A stretch of DNA of 64,000 nt. It comes from Spizellomyces punctatus DAOM BR117 (Eukaryota; Chytridiomycota; Chytridiomycetes; Spizellomycetales; Spizellomycetaceae). The position numbers and the translations under genes were made by a program. The notes beneath the pieces are model-generated. The model did no database searches. It saw only the letters and a list, made by a program, of their open reading frames with translations, and was not told the origin of the DNA. The stretch is from NCBI RefSeq assembly GCF_000182565.1, contig NW_015971543.1:655397-719396 (forward strand), written 5' to 3'. Of this stretch, positions 22,043 through 32,900 are shown piece by piece. Within the stretch, counting starts at the first letter, position 1. The number at the start of each line of letters is the position of its first letter.

Positions 22043-23070
22043 GATCTGATGCTGTGTTGCTGGTTTGGCGCACGCATTATGATGTCCAATGATTGACGAT
22101 GAACGACATCATGATAAATGGCACGACCGGGGCCAGTGCTCATAGAGTATCTGATATTACATTAACGCAAAGGTATTTTACATTGCCATATCTGCAAAGC
22201 TTTTCGGATAAATTACTTAAATTGGCGGAATGCAGCATTTAGTTAACGTTGATTCTATTTTCAAGCCACAAATATTCATATTGCCTCAATGCTCGGACAA
22301 GTAAACCTGGAAATGTTTTCAATTAGCAAGGCACTCGTCCCAAACCCTGCAGTGTGTCCTCCACACATTCCAGTAACTCAAGTACTACACGAGGAAGTAT
22401 CAGGCGGTGTTCTTGCCGGACAACCAGTGTTCAAATATCGTTTAAAAAGGGACTTGGGGAGTTGCACTCACTTGACAGGACTGAGCGTGATTCGAAAGAT
22501 ACGCTTCTAACCTTCCAAACGGTATACCAGTACCTAACTGTACCCCAACGGTAAACCGTAGCACTGAAAGTAAGAGTACAAACGTAAGGGACATTGAGAG
22601 TCTGCTTTTTGAAATATGGACACAAGAAGGCTTGTTTTCACGACGCTGGGAGCGGTGAATGGACACTTTCATCAGTCAATCAGTAGAAATATGAAGTGCA
22701 CTAATAAAGAGATACGCATATCCCTCATTGTCACCTCTCTTACCTTCTGCTGGGCTTCGTTTTGTAAAAATCTGACGTTACAACTAACCGCCCATCCAGT
22801 TTCCTGCAGCCATCTCTCAACCATTTCTGCATGTCCGATCCTCCGCTCGAGATTGGAGAGTGATTAAAATGATGTACTGGGTAAAGACGACACCTGTGTG
22901 TTTAAGATCTGCTGGAAACACTGGACGTAAAGAACATGCAAGCACTGAGGACATTTGTCGATGATTGTAAAGTCCGACACGAAGCACAGCCACTTGTAAT
23001 TTAGCCTAATCAGTATGAAATGAAGTTGTTTTGACATCCAAGCTCTTCTGCTCTTGGGCAGTGCTACAGG
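22043..23070. other. Intergenic region, no gene recognised
   Basis: Lies between the divergent PB1 gene and the zinc-knuckle/WD40 gene. Only short frames without family signatures are present. It should hold both promoters. No repeat or RNA gene is seen. Confidence 0.4.
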
Positions 23071-25902
23071 ATGGAGCGGGGTAACATTGGTAGCATTCCC
23101 TCGGTATTTCAAAGCTCAATTCTCCGAGCGGACTCTCGAGACCATACGCCGTTATGGGATGGCCCCGGTTCTGGGCAGCGTAGCAGGTCTCGAGGGCGCT
23201 TCGTCCCCGACCGAAACGTTATTCCGACCACGCCCTGTCCTAGATGCGGAAAAATGGGGCACTGGGCTCGGTATTGTCCAAATCAGTCAATTGGCGAATC
23301 CCCACGAAGACCACCTTCCTGGCATACTGGGCGAGAGGTTGGAAGATTGGTACTGCAACACCCCGGAAGAAGCGCACTAGACTCATGCTTACGTTTAGGC
23401 TACCGGAAAGAGGCCTTTTTCTTCAAGAGATTCAAATCTATTTGGGACTAACCGCCATGACTTTGGCCACCAGCCAGTGAATTATGACGTCAAAAACAAG
23501 AGGCCGAGACTGGATTCACCGTCTTCCAGTCCAGAGGTGATACCAGTCAAGGAAGAGGAGGAAGATCAGCCAGTCGCCATTGCCGAGCCAGTCATCCGCG
23601 AAGGTTCGCGCAGAAGGTCACCATCGCCAAATCCCCATGGTGAGAACCTTCGTGAGGAGAGACCGCCTCCAGATCCATTTGAAAGCCTTGTTTCACAACA
23701 CCAAGATCTGCAGTTGGTGGGTTCTATGGTAGCCCGTCGTGGTGCGGATGAAATGCCACTTCAAAGATCAGAAAACGCAAATAAAGCATCTTCATTAAGC
23801 TCCAGTTCCGGAGAGGAATCATCAGATTCAGAGGCTGAGGGACTAAGTCTTGCTCAACTAGCCATTCAGATGGAAAGGCAGCGGCATCGCTTTATTATAT
23901 TCACCGACAAAGCTCGCCGGGCATCTCGGAGGATTGCAAGGCTCACAAGACTTTTAGAACGAGCGGCGGCAAAATCGGCGTCTGAAGTATCACCGCGGTC
24001 TACAATAAATGGCAGATCTCCACGATCCAAACATAATCATTCGTCGCAAATGCAGGACACGCCAGCGGCGGTACAGGCCGGGCCGTCCGAAGGCCATACT
24101 GAACTCAGTTCGCCTCAAGGGAGCTCTCGACGTCAGACAAAATCTAGCACTGAAAATGGCCGTGACGAGTCCTCCAGTTGGCAGCCTGAGACGAAACGCA
24201 CGATATGCACGTTGTACAATTTCAACCGCAGAAAGGTCGGAGAGTTTACGCGAAAGCCTCGATCACTATTATTACCACCAGAGAACCCAGGTCCAGTTCA
24301 AGATACTGTCATAGCATCTACTCTCGACGGGTATGCTACAATTGGTGCTACTCTTTGGTAATGGTATCTGGTACATTTTACTAATTTGCTCCTTCTAGCC
24401 ATCTGCATTTATTTGACCAACGTGGCAAGAGGTATCATGTCTGTTTAAAGTGACCGTAGGCGTTTGTCGCTAATGGGTCTTTTGCGCCATAGTCAATTCC
24501 AGTCAGTTTTACATGAGGAACTGAGGAATTACTGGTCCGAAGATATTGTAAGTGAATCAATTCCTATTTCTACCGTCTTCAGTACTGAATAAGTAAATCG
24601 GGATTCAGGCCTGGGTATCCCCAAACGTCCTTGCTGTTGCTGCTGCCGACAAGTCTGCACAAAACTCCACCAAAGGCGATAAGGCGTCCATTGTTCCCCA
24701 TCAATTGGCACTCCTTTATGATTGTTCAGTAAAAAGGGTGCGCTGACTGTCCCCAACCCTCCGTCCCCGATATTTCTATTGACAAATGCATGACAGGGGA
24801 AATTCACCTACAAAGTACAGCATCTAAGAAACAACATGCCCCACGATAGAGGCATTGCCCTTATATACCCGTTCGCCAATCTGGGGAACAAAACCCGTTG
24901 GTTAACTGGTGGAATGGACAAGAAGATCGTAAGTCTTACGGTGTGTTCTGAGTCGTTAGCCACGTCGTTTAAGGATGTCTCGTTCACTTTCCAGTTCTTG
25001 TGGAGTTTTGATGGGTCCTTTTGGGGGAATCAGGATGACTATACCAAGGTCAATCATATTAGCATTCACACGGAGCATACCTCGGCAGTCCAGGGAATAT
25101 ATTACAATCCGCACAGCGAGGTACTATATTCTGGTGGTCTGGACTCGCGACTGGTTGGATGGTCTCTGGCTGAAGGGAGAAATACGCTACCATTCGAACG
25201 TATGGAGGGAAAAGTAAGTAGAGTACCTGCAACTTTCAGAGCGCAAACATTTTTCAACATCCCATCATGTAGATCAGGGACATCAGCGGCATTCCAACAC
25301 ATCCACAGCTGTTGCTTCTCGGGTAAGTTGGAAAAAGTCCTGTCCTGTACTGCCTGTCATGTCAACGATTCGCTCATTTTGGTGCTGTATCGTCCAGATT
25401 CGCGGAAAGCAAGAACCAGATGCGCTTATGGGATGAACGGGAGAGAAAGGTTGTTCTGACTTTTGGTCTGAATGAAGGCGCGAGCGAGGATTCGAGTAGG
25501 TCAGATAGCACGAAATATAGACATCATTCTGTGCATCCCAACGGATATCTGGTTTCTCTCGGCCACATCCGGGATGGCACTGTCGCCATTTGGGACAGTA
25601 AGTTTAAAAGGACTTTCCATTTTCTCCGCAAACAGCTCATGATTTTCAACTCTCCAGTGAGACACACCGGCGTACAACAGGGACCTGCACAATCATTGAG
25701 CGGCCATAGTATGTCTGCATGTGCAACAATTTCTCGCGAGGGACGTTACTAATCCTGCATTGCAATAGCCAAACGAGTCATAGTGGCAAAATTCAACGAA
25801 TGGCGGGGGAAAAGCTCAATCATATCACTGGGCCTGGACAATAGCTTGGTGTTTACGGATTATCAGCTTCGAACGGAGGAGATGCCAAAGCAGTTACGAT
25901 GA
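23071..25902 (+). CDS. Zinc-knuckle (CCHC) plus WD40-repeat protein
   Basis: Eleven exons can be joined in frame from ATG 23071 to TGA 25900-25902. The first exon holds one CCHC zinc knuckle (CPRCGKMGHWARYC), usually a single-stranded nucleic-acid binder. The next 300 residues are disordered, acidic and Ser-rich, with a basic helix (DKARRASRRIARLTRLLERA). The C-terminal half is a WD40 propeller: ASTLDGHLHLFDQRGK, TGGMDKKIFLWSFDGSFW, YSGGLDSRLVGWSLAEGR, KNQMRLWDERERKVVLTF, LGHIRDGTVAIWDMR and SLGLDNSLVFTDYQL. Introns are about 49-80 bases with GTAAGT, GTATGT or GTGCGC donors. Knuckle plus propeller resembles RNA-processing factors in principle, but I do not recognise a specific orthologue; a nuclear RNA-related role is a guess. 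Confidence 0.75.
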
Positions 25903-26526
25903 CATCGAGTAGAACGAAGCCGGTGTGACCTGTGAATCCGAATTTCATCTCTGATACGTTACTGAACGTGGGCGGACGCTTTCATGCACCATTGATCCTC
26001 GATCGGCATTATCATCAAATATTTAGCCTGAAGCAAGCGGTTGAGTAGTAATCATTCAGTCAAATCACAAGGCCACTGGACGTTGTGTGCAAAGGCAAGC
26101 AATAGCTAGCGTTGCCATGTTCATCCTCCTGTGTACAGTTTAGGATATTGCATCCTTGCAAATAGAGAGCTTAGATATCCGTAGCGTTAGGGTTAGACTA
26201 TCGTCCAAATGCATTGTAGAAGGCGACATGATCGGGCCCATTACATAACCTGTCACATGACCTTACAATCTCGTTGCGCGAAGGACAATGCAGCAGGACT
26301 GTGACATACGGTGTGGGAAAATAGAAATGTCAGTGCCACGAAGCATTGCAGCCAGTTGAATTAACCACATTTATTGTGAACCTCACGAAGATAAACAAAA
26401 AGACGGGTCCAATACCTGCGAAATGAACGGATTGCAATTACTATCCCTTTGCAGCCATCTATGAGAGGAATATTCTGCAGATGCCACCTGCATGACGCTC
26501 CATGACTCAATCTATCCGCTCTTTTT
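25903..26526. other. Intergenic region with a telomere-like TTAGGGTTAG
   Basis: No coding signal. TTAGGGTTAG at 26187-26196 is the only notable site. An AP-1/Gcn4-type TGACTCA is at about 26503-26509, just before the TATA box of the following repeat element. Confidence 0.4.
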
Positions 26527-26973
26527 TCTATATAAACCCCCGCTGTTCTTCTTCCCTCTTGTTTCTTTATCCCTCGACTCGCAAGCATCTGTGCAACTCT
26601 TCTCATCACGACTGTCGGTCGAATCATGAGAATACAGATGTGGTGGTGCCAAGGACCTCGCCCACCCGACTACAACAACATAACCCCTTGCAAACGCTGC
26701 TACTACTATATTGCTACGATTGCAGGTATGCATTATCTTTGTATTTTCCCACGCCCGTATTCCGAGTCTAATTCTGGTTTAATTAGTATCTGAACATCCA
26801 AGAATTTCGGAATCAAGGGCTTAGTAGGATTTCTCTCGTGTGGTGGGCTTAGTTACCCGTTTAGAACAACCGTAATGTATTGCATGTGTCATTGGGCCTA
26901 GTGGTACTTAGTTGTAAGGAGGGAATTACTTGGCTTTTCCGGGCTGGTTGTCGCCAGTCTATTCCCTGGTGTA
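26527..26973 (+). repeat. Dispersed repeat copy 1: promoter-like element with mini-ORF
   Basis: Homologous to 54967-55484. Shared parts in order: TATA box (CTATATAAACC here); a CT-rich initiator and GCATCTG-GCAA block; a start-codon block where ATG 26626 encodes MRIQMWWCQGPRPPD; a GTATGC/GTATGT splice donor (26725); an AATCAAGGGCTTAGTAGGA block; a TTAGAACAACCGT...TATTGCATGTGT block; and a GGTTGTCGCC...TATTCCCTGGTGT end. It stops about 40 bases before the GPI12 ATG, so it may supply that gene's promoter and leader. It could be a solo LTR or other transposon remnant, or the 5' end of a small gene family. Ends are approximate; no terminal repeats or target duplication are seen. Confidence 0.7.
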
Positions 26974-27013
26974 TTGTGTTGTGACATTTGTTATTGCCAA
27001 TACACTACACACG

Positions 27014-28146
27014 ATGCTGCCCATTCTCGTACTTCCCTTGTTGATAATAGCGCTTTCCACGGGTCCTCTCGTATACCTTCTCTTCCTATTTTCCCGTCCG
27101 ACCTCGGCATTTCGCAGTTCATTTATTCCTCTACCTCTCCGACCGCCTTTAAAGCAATTCAATCGACTCTCTGTCCTTCTTGTCACAGCCCACCCAGATG
27201 ACGAGTGCATGTTTTTCGGACCAACGATAGTGCAATTGATTGAGCATGGTGCTGAGGTTTCCGTATTATGTTTGTCTTCAGGTGTGAGAGTTGACGCACC
27301 ATGTGTGAAACTACGGCAGTACACGCTAACAAGCTGTGCTGCGTTGTAGGGAACGCGGATGGGATAGGCGCTGTACGAAAAAAGGAACTTCTGGAGAGTT
27401 GCAAAAAGTTGGGAATACATTCATCCAACGTGACTTGCTTAGACCACCCGTGAGTTCTGAGTCGTAGGAAGGCGACATGGATACAGACCATGCAGACTGC
27501 AACCGTGCTGAACATCAATTGCCGGATACATAGACAGTTGCAAGATGACCCGAAAGCTTGGTGGAAGGCATCGGTGATAGCAGAGGTCCTCGATGCACAC
27601 ATTGGAGAGCGTAAAGTAGATGTGGTGCGTGTTGCGAGGATGACATGATCTTAGGCAGCGAAAGAATTTATGGTTTTTCCAACTCCATAGGCCATCACCT
27701 TTGATAATGGAGGGATTTCAGGTCATCCAAATCATAGAGCTCTATTTGAAGGCATTCGGTGTGTTCCTGTCGTTTGCTTTCGTGGCATCGATCACATTTA
27801 CTTATATACATAACCTACCAATATCATTAGGTACTTTCTCAATCTGCCTGCGTCGTCTTCTACATCTCCGCGTCGTCAAATACCGCATTGCTATGCCCTC
27901 AAGACTGTTTCTTTGCTTCGGAAATACTTGTTCATAGGGGATCTCGGTTTGACGATTGTACCACATTTGCTGTTTCGCGCGCGGGATGGCAAGAAGAGCC
28001 ACTCGGCAGTGTTTGTAGCGACTCCTCAGCAGTTTTTTCAAGCAAGAACAGCGATGACGCGACATAAAAGCCAATTAGTCTGGTTCAGATACCTGTACAT
28101 TTTATTCTCTAGATACATGATTGTAAATGAACTGGACAGAATATAG
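27014..28146 (+). CDS. GPI12: GlcNAc-PI de-N-acetylase (PIG-L/GPI12)
   Basis: Second step of GPI-anchor synthesis: removes acetate from N-acetylglucosaminyl-phosphatidylinositol on the cytosolic face of the ER. Five exons (27014-27281, 27350-27449, 27534-27624, 27691-27758, 27831-28146) give 280 residues. The N terminus is a membrane anchor (MLPILVLPLLIIALSTGPLV). Zinc-site motifs are AHPDDECMFFGP at about residue 60 and DNGGISGHPNH at about 155. The C terminus SQLVWFRYLYILFSRYM is typical of the family. The frame stays open for 28 codons before this ATG, but those codons lie in the repeat element, so I chose 27014. Its stop is only 58 bases from the convergent PA28 stop. Confidence 0.93.
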
Positions 28147-28204
28147 TACACTGTCTTTAACATCGTCTGTTTATGATGAGTCTATGATTGTATGACGGGA
28201 GTAT

Positions 28205-29127
28205 TCACGGTCGATGGGGCTCAAGCACCGTCCAGGCTTTTGTTATTCGAGTGAAGAGCACGACATCTGAAGTAGTCCATCAGCGATTAATGCTAATATT
28301 GCCAAGACAAAAACACTCACAGGTCAGGGAAAGATCATTGAAGGTAGACTTTATATGTAACCATTCCAGCGCATCGAGTTCTTTCACTGCTTCTTGAAAA
28401 TCCTGAACTCTTTTATGTTGTACGCAGCTGGTAACAAGTGTTGCCCGTTTGGAGAAATACTGGTGGATAGAGTCTGCGATGGCAAGCGCCGAGTCCTCTG
28501 CAGCGGTCAGTTCTTTAAAGATCGATTCGTGAACTAGCTTCGCAAATGTACGGCCGTCGTCGATATAGAGAAGATTGAACTGAATGAGACATGTGCCATT
28601 AGCCAAGTTTCATTAATGCTTGGCGAGAGTGTGCTTGCCTGAAGCCAGCTCTTTATTTTCCCGCACAGATCAATCATGTCAGACAGTTCAGGTTTGAGCA
28701 ATTGCACTATCTCCACAATGCTTGCATTGCTCGGAACAGATTCAGAATGGAAATTTTCCATCTCTACATGCAATTGTTTGACAGACTCGTTCGTGTCTTC
28801 TTCCATTCCTTTCACCTCATTCTCTATACGTCGCTTCTTCGATGATGAGGGGTCCCTCTCTGACCCTGCCGTCCGTTTTGCTGGGGAGATCCGGTGGACA
28901 TGACTGATGCCCGCTGAATTAATCAAGGGAGATATTTCCATTAAATGCCGAAGATGCTTTATTTTGTGCGGAATGCCTGTATAAACAGCCTGGTGCGCCT
29001 CCTGACAAACGGGTCTGAGGAGTGTGGCGGGGGCAGTCATGGAGCAAAACTCCAAACATACCTTTCGCATATCCTCAGCGTATGAGTTAAAAAACTGTTT
29101 ATATTCCTCTGAATTGGTGACGGTCAT
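28205..29127 (-). CDS. PSME3: Proteasome activator PA28 (11S regulator, PSME3/REG-gamma type)
   Basis: Ring-forming cap that opens the 20S proteasome without ATP. Three exons (29127-28639, 28579-28321, 28266-28205) give 269 residues, close to human PSME3 (254). The N-terminal helix is followed by an insert with a nuclear-localisation-like SSKKRRIENE. Then come the core helices: NASIVEIVQLLKPELSDMID, the activation-loop region LLYIDDGRTFAKLVHE, and DFQEAVKELDALEW. The second exon starts after an intron with a GC donor (CAG|GCAAGC). The C-terminal sequence VLEPHRP should dock in the 20S pocket. The gene converges with GPI12. Ascomycete model yeasts lack this family. Confidence 0.9.
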
Positions 29128-29998
29128 ATCTCATCTGTGAATCTCTAGAAAGATGGTTCAAGGAAAACCCTCGGAAACGACGAAGAAGAGCAGGCAACGT
29201 AAACCACCGATTGTAATAAAGCTATATATGGACTAATGATCAACGTGATTCCGCTGCTTACGTGCGCTCCCGACGTTTGAACATGTTGTTCGCTGAGAGC
29301 GAGAGGCTATGAGATTTGAACGTTGTTTCACAGTTATCTGTCGTTCAAAAAGTAGAGGCAAGTAGTTAATAGTACCCAATGGATCCATACGAAGTACTTT
29401 TATTACAATGGACCAGAATCAAAAGTCAACCTGGGTGACCTCTTGCAAGTTATGTACAGTAAGATATTCAGTACAGTAATAAAATTCTAAGAGGAAAGAG
29501 TATCCGGGCAATGCGTTAGTCGTTACTCGACAGATTCTGCTCTTCCTGTCAGTTTTCGTTATGACATAACAGACGACCCCAGTAATATGCAAATGTTAAG
29601 AGTATTAGCCAGATCTAGCTATGGGCCCCCTCAAGGCACTTTAGCTTGATGGAGGCCGTCTTCTTTGTCTACAGTTGATGCCAATTGTCCAGCATCGGGC
29701 GAAAAGCTAAACAGATGTCAAAAGCGCAGAAAGTCTTTCTTGTTCAGACGCGACGTCTGCCTCCTCGGACGTGCCAGTCGGACATTGAGTCAGTGGCTTA
29801 GACCAGACATGATCGCGTCTCTCGTCTTTCCTCACCAGCATTTGCACCATTTGTATTGGGGCATGACAACAATAACAACGGCTCAAAAGCAGCTGTAGTG
29901 CGACCAATTCATTCTTCATTTATTATTGGTATCTGGCCGCATAATTACCTGGCGGCACCGGTCGCATCTTTCTTCTAACCTGCAGGTTGCATTCCGTC
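29128..29998. other. Intergenic region between PA28 and MRC1
   Basis: Divergent promoter region of about 870 bases. A short frame at 29665-29898 lacks any family signature. An acceptor-like CTAACCTGCAG just before 29986 may end a leader intron of MRC1. Nothing else is seen. Confidence 0.4.
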
Positions 29999-32900
29999 AT
30001 GGACATAACGTCACCTGAAAACCTCGAAGGCATACTCGAAACTGAAGGCTGCAGTGCAAAAGTTGCAGCTGCATATGATGGCATTTTGAAGGATTCTTCA
30101 GCGGTTCTGCCAAAAAATACGGAAGGTGGAGATGTCTCTTCAACTGATGTGGTTCCTCCGAAGCGACGCCCAGCTCGTACGTATGGAAGAAAGTCTGCCG
30201 AAGACACAAGAAAAACTGATGGAGAAGGCAGTGGTGATACATCCAATGCTATGGACAGCGGACTGATGCAACTGCTTGACTTGCCGATACCCATGGAGGG
30301 TATTGAAGAGACCTACGGCAAGGCGGTGGAAGGCGTGATGAACTCGCTGATACACCAAGATGGAGGGTCAGAAGAAGATGACGATGAGACAAGAACATTC
30401 CCCGCACGTATTCAGTCGTCAGATGCTGGTGTTCTACCTGAGCATACGGATCACCGCGCGCCAAGTTCGACATCTTCACCGCCAACCGCAATGCTAAACG
30501 ATGACGGCCAAACTGACGATACCGATGACAACGAGCCTGATATTCGATCATTTAGACCGCGCGGTCGTATTGGTGCGATGCGAAAAAGGATTGAAGCATC
30601 TGATAATGTCGTTCAAAATGGGGATGACGTTTCGCCAAAGTCCATCACAGCGAACAAATTGCAAATGCTGGCCGAAAAAATGCGTGCAAGGAATAATCCT
30701 TCAGATTCAGCGGCCGCGGATGTTAATGATAGCAGAACTGAAGATCGGCCCGCAAATGATGTGATTGATTCCCTCTTTGAGGATGATTCAGATAACGAGC
30801 TACCAAATGTCTCTGAAGGGATTATGCAGAGAAATTCATCAAGGAATCAGTCGCCAGAGGCCGATCAAGAGAGTGATTCTGACGTGCTCTACGACTCGGA
30901 TGGCAACGCTTTGTACGAAGAGCCTCCCAAATCCAGCTCCAAAAGACGAAGCAAACATGGGAAGGATGTGAGTGTAATGAAGCTATGGGTTGTACTCTTG
31001 ATATTTGTGTTCATCGGGTCATTACGGTATGTCAGCAATCGTCTGAAGAGCAGCTACTTGAGCTACGGAAGGAGACAGAACGGTTATTGAGAAGTACGTC
31101 TTATAAAAGTATGGAGTTGCGGAAAATCAAACTCATTCGTTTCTTGTCTCACAGGCACCATTGTTGATTTGCCTCAGAGGCAGAGCAAGCTGACGATAGG
31201 AAACTTTCTTGCTGCTCGGGGTATCAGTCGGTAATAATGGCAAATGCAATTAGCAAAAGGTTGTTCAGAATATCTCGCTGACGTTCTGTGAAGGTCTGGT
31301 ACAATGGGAACTAAGACTAGTAACTTTGAAACAACACCTTCGAATCATGACGTCGATGCGAATAGTGTACCTGAAGAATCACAATCTCATGAGCCGCCAC
31401 TCCAGGAATCGCCATCTCAAGAAAATCCGCCACCACCTGCTGCTATACAATCTGCTCCGGAAGAACATCTTCCTGAGGAAAGTCACCTACCACTACCACT
31501 ACCCAAGAGCCGAAATCCCAATCTACCACTGCCCCTCAAAGTGGACAAAATCATTTCCAAATCTAATTTGCGAAGCATCGAAGAAAATAACCGAGCAATA
31601 GCCCGTCGTCTGGTCCTGAAAGCCGACCTCAATGATGATGATGAAGGAGAAGAGGAAGACTTTTTGGAAGTTATTCAAGTGAAACAAAATGAGGGTGAGC
31701 CCGAGTCAACAGCGAGCCATAAAGTCCCCTTCGCGCAGCCGATGAGGATGAGTTCACGGGCTTTATTGAATCAGCAGTTGATTCAGCGGAATGTCCAGCA
31801 GGCCAAAAAAAGGAGGGAAGAAGAAGAAGAACAGCGGCGTCTTGCCCTTGAGGAGCGGGAGAAGCAGAAAGCGAAGAGAAAGGAGGAGCGTCGGGCAGCA
31901 TGGCTGGCAGAAAAGGCGGAGAGAGAAGGGAAGACGGATCAAATTGAAGAGGGTCAAGGAGATATCAATGCAGAGGACGATGACGTGGCTGTACTGGTAG
32001 CTGGCACGGAAGAGGATGCTAACCATCGTAGCAAGGTTCGTTTTCGTTTCCAGCTACTTTTACACTTTCCCTCTACCCTTCGGTATAATATGACCGTCCC
32101 AAATATTGCGCAATTCAGGGCGAAGACATGAGAGACCGAACCAACGAAAATGACGTAGAGACAAGTGACCGACGCCCTGCGGCACGTCGACTATTTTCCG
32201 GTGATGATGCGCGGAGACCGTTCACTGAGTTGTTTCGAGACAGGGCTGCAAGTGATTTGAGCGAGGCCGAAGCACGTAGAGACGAGACGGGTGTTCATGA
32301 TGGAGATGAGGTGAGTTGATCATCCTTACTGTTAAGTCGCAGAGTGCCCATCCTTATGTTTGCTGGTGGCGTATCGCAAACTCTTAGGACCGGGCGGACA
32401 CTGCCGACTCTCAGGTAAGGTTCCCTCATTGCAGTACCAAGAGAACACATGCTCAGGCGTCAATCTCGTGTCTAGGCTTTCCTGTTGAACGCCATGCGCG
32501 ATAATAGGCAAGAGGTCCAGAGTCAGGATATAAATCATAAAGTACATTTGAATTACAGCTACAGTTTTGATACTGCGTCACAAGAGTAAGTGACTATTTT
32601 GTTCATGACAGCACTTTCGTATGCCTCATATTAATAGTTATCTAAGGCTGTTGAATACACAAGACACCCAAGCAGTGCCGGTTGATGAATCAGAAACAGA
32701 TCCTCCACGACCGCCGGCCGTGGTCGTTCCAGCCCCCAGTCCAGCCGCACCTAAAAGGGTGGGAAGAATGAAGGGCAAAGAGGGAAAGCCTAAGGCAGGA
32801 AGCTTGATGTACTTCTTTGAGAAGGCGAAACAACAACCTGCATCGCTCACATTGACAGACGAGAACGACGATATGGATGCCACGTGTCCAGCAGGTGCGG

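Noticed and set aside
26527-27014. Repeat copy 1 as the first exon of GPI12
   Set aside because: The mini-ORF frame does not join GPI12 in phase through any good acceptor before 27014, and PIG-L proteins normally begin with the membrane anchor found at 27014.
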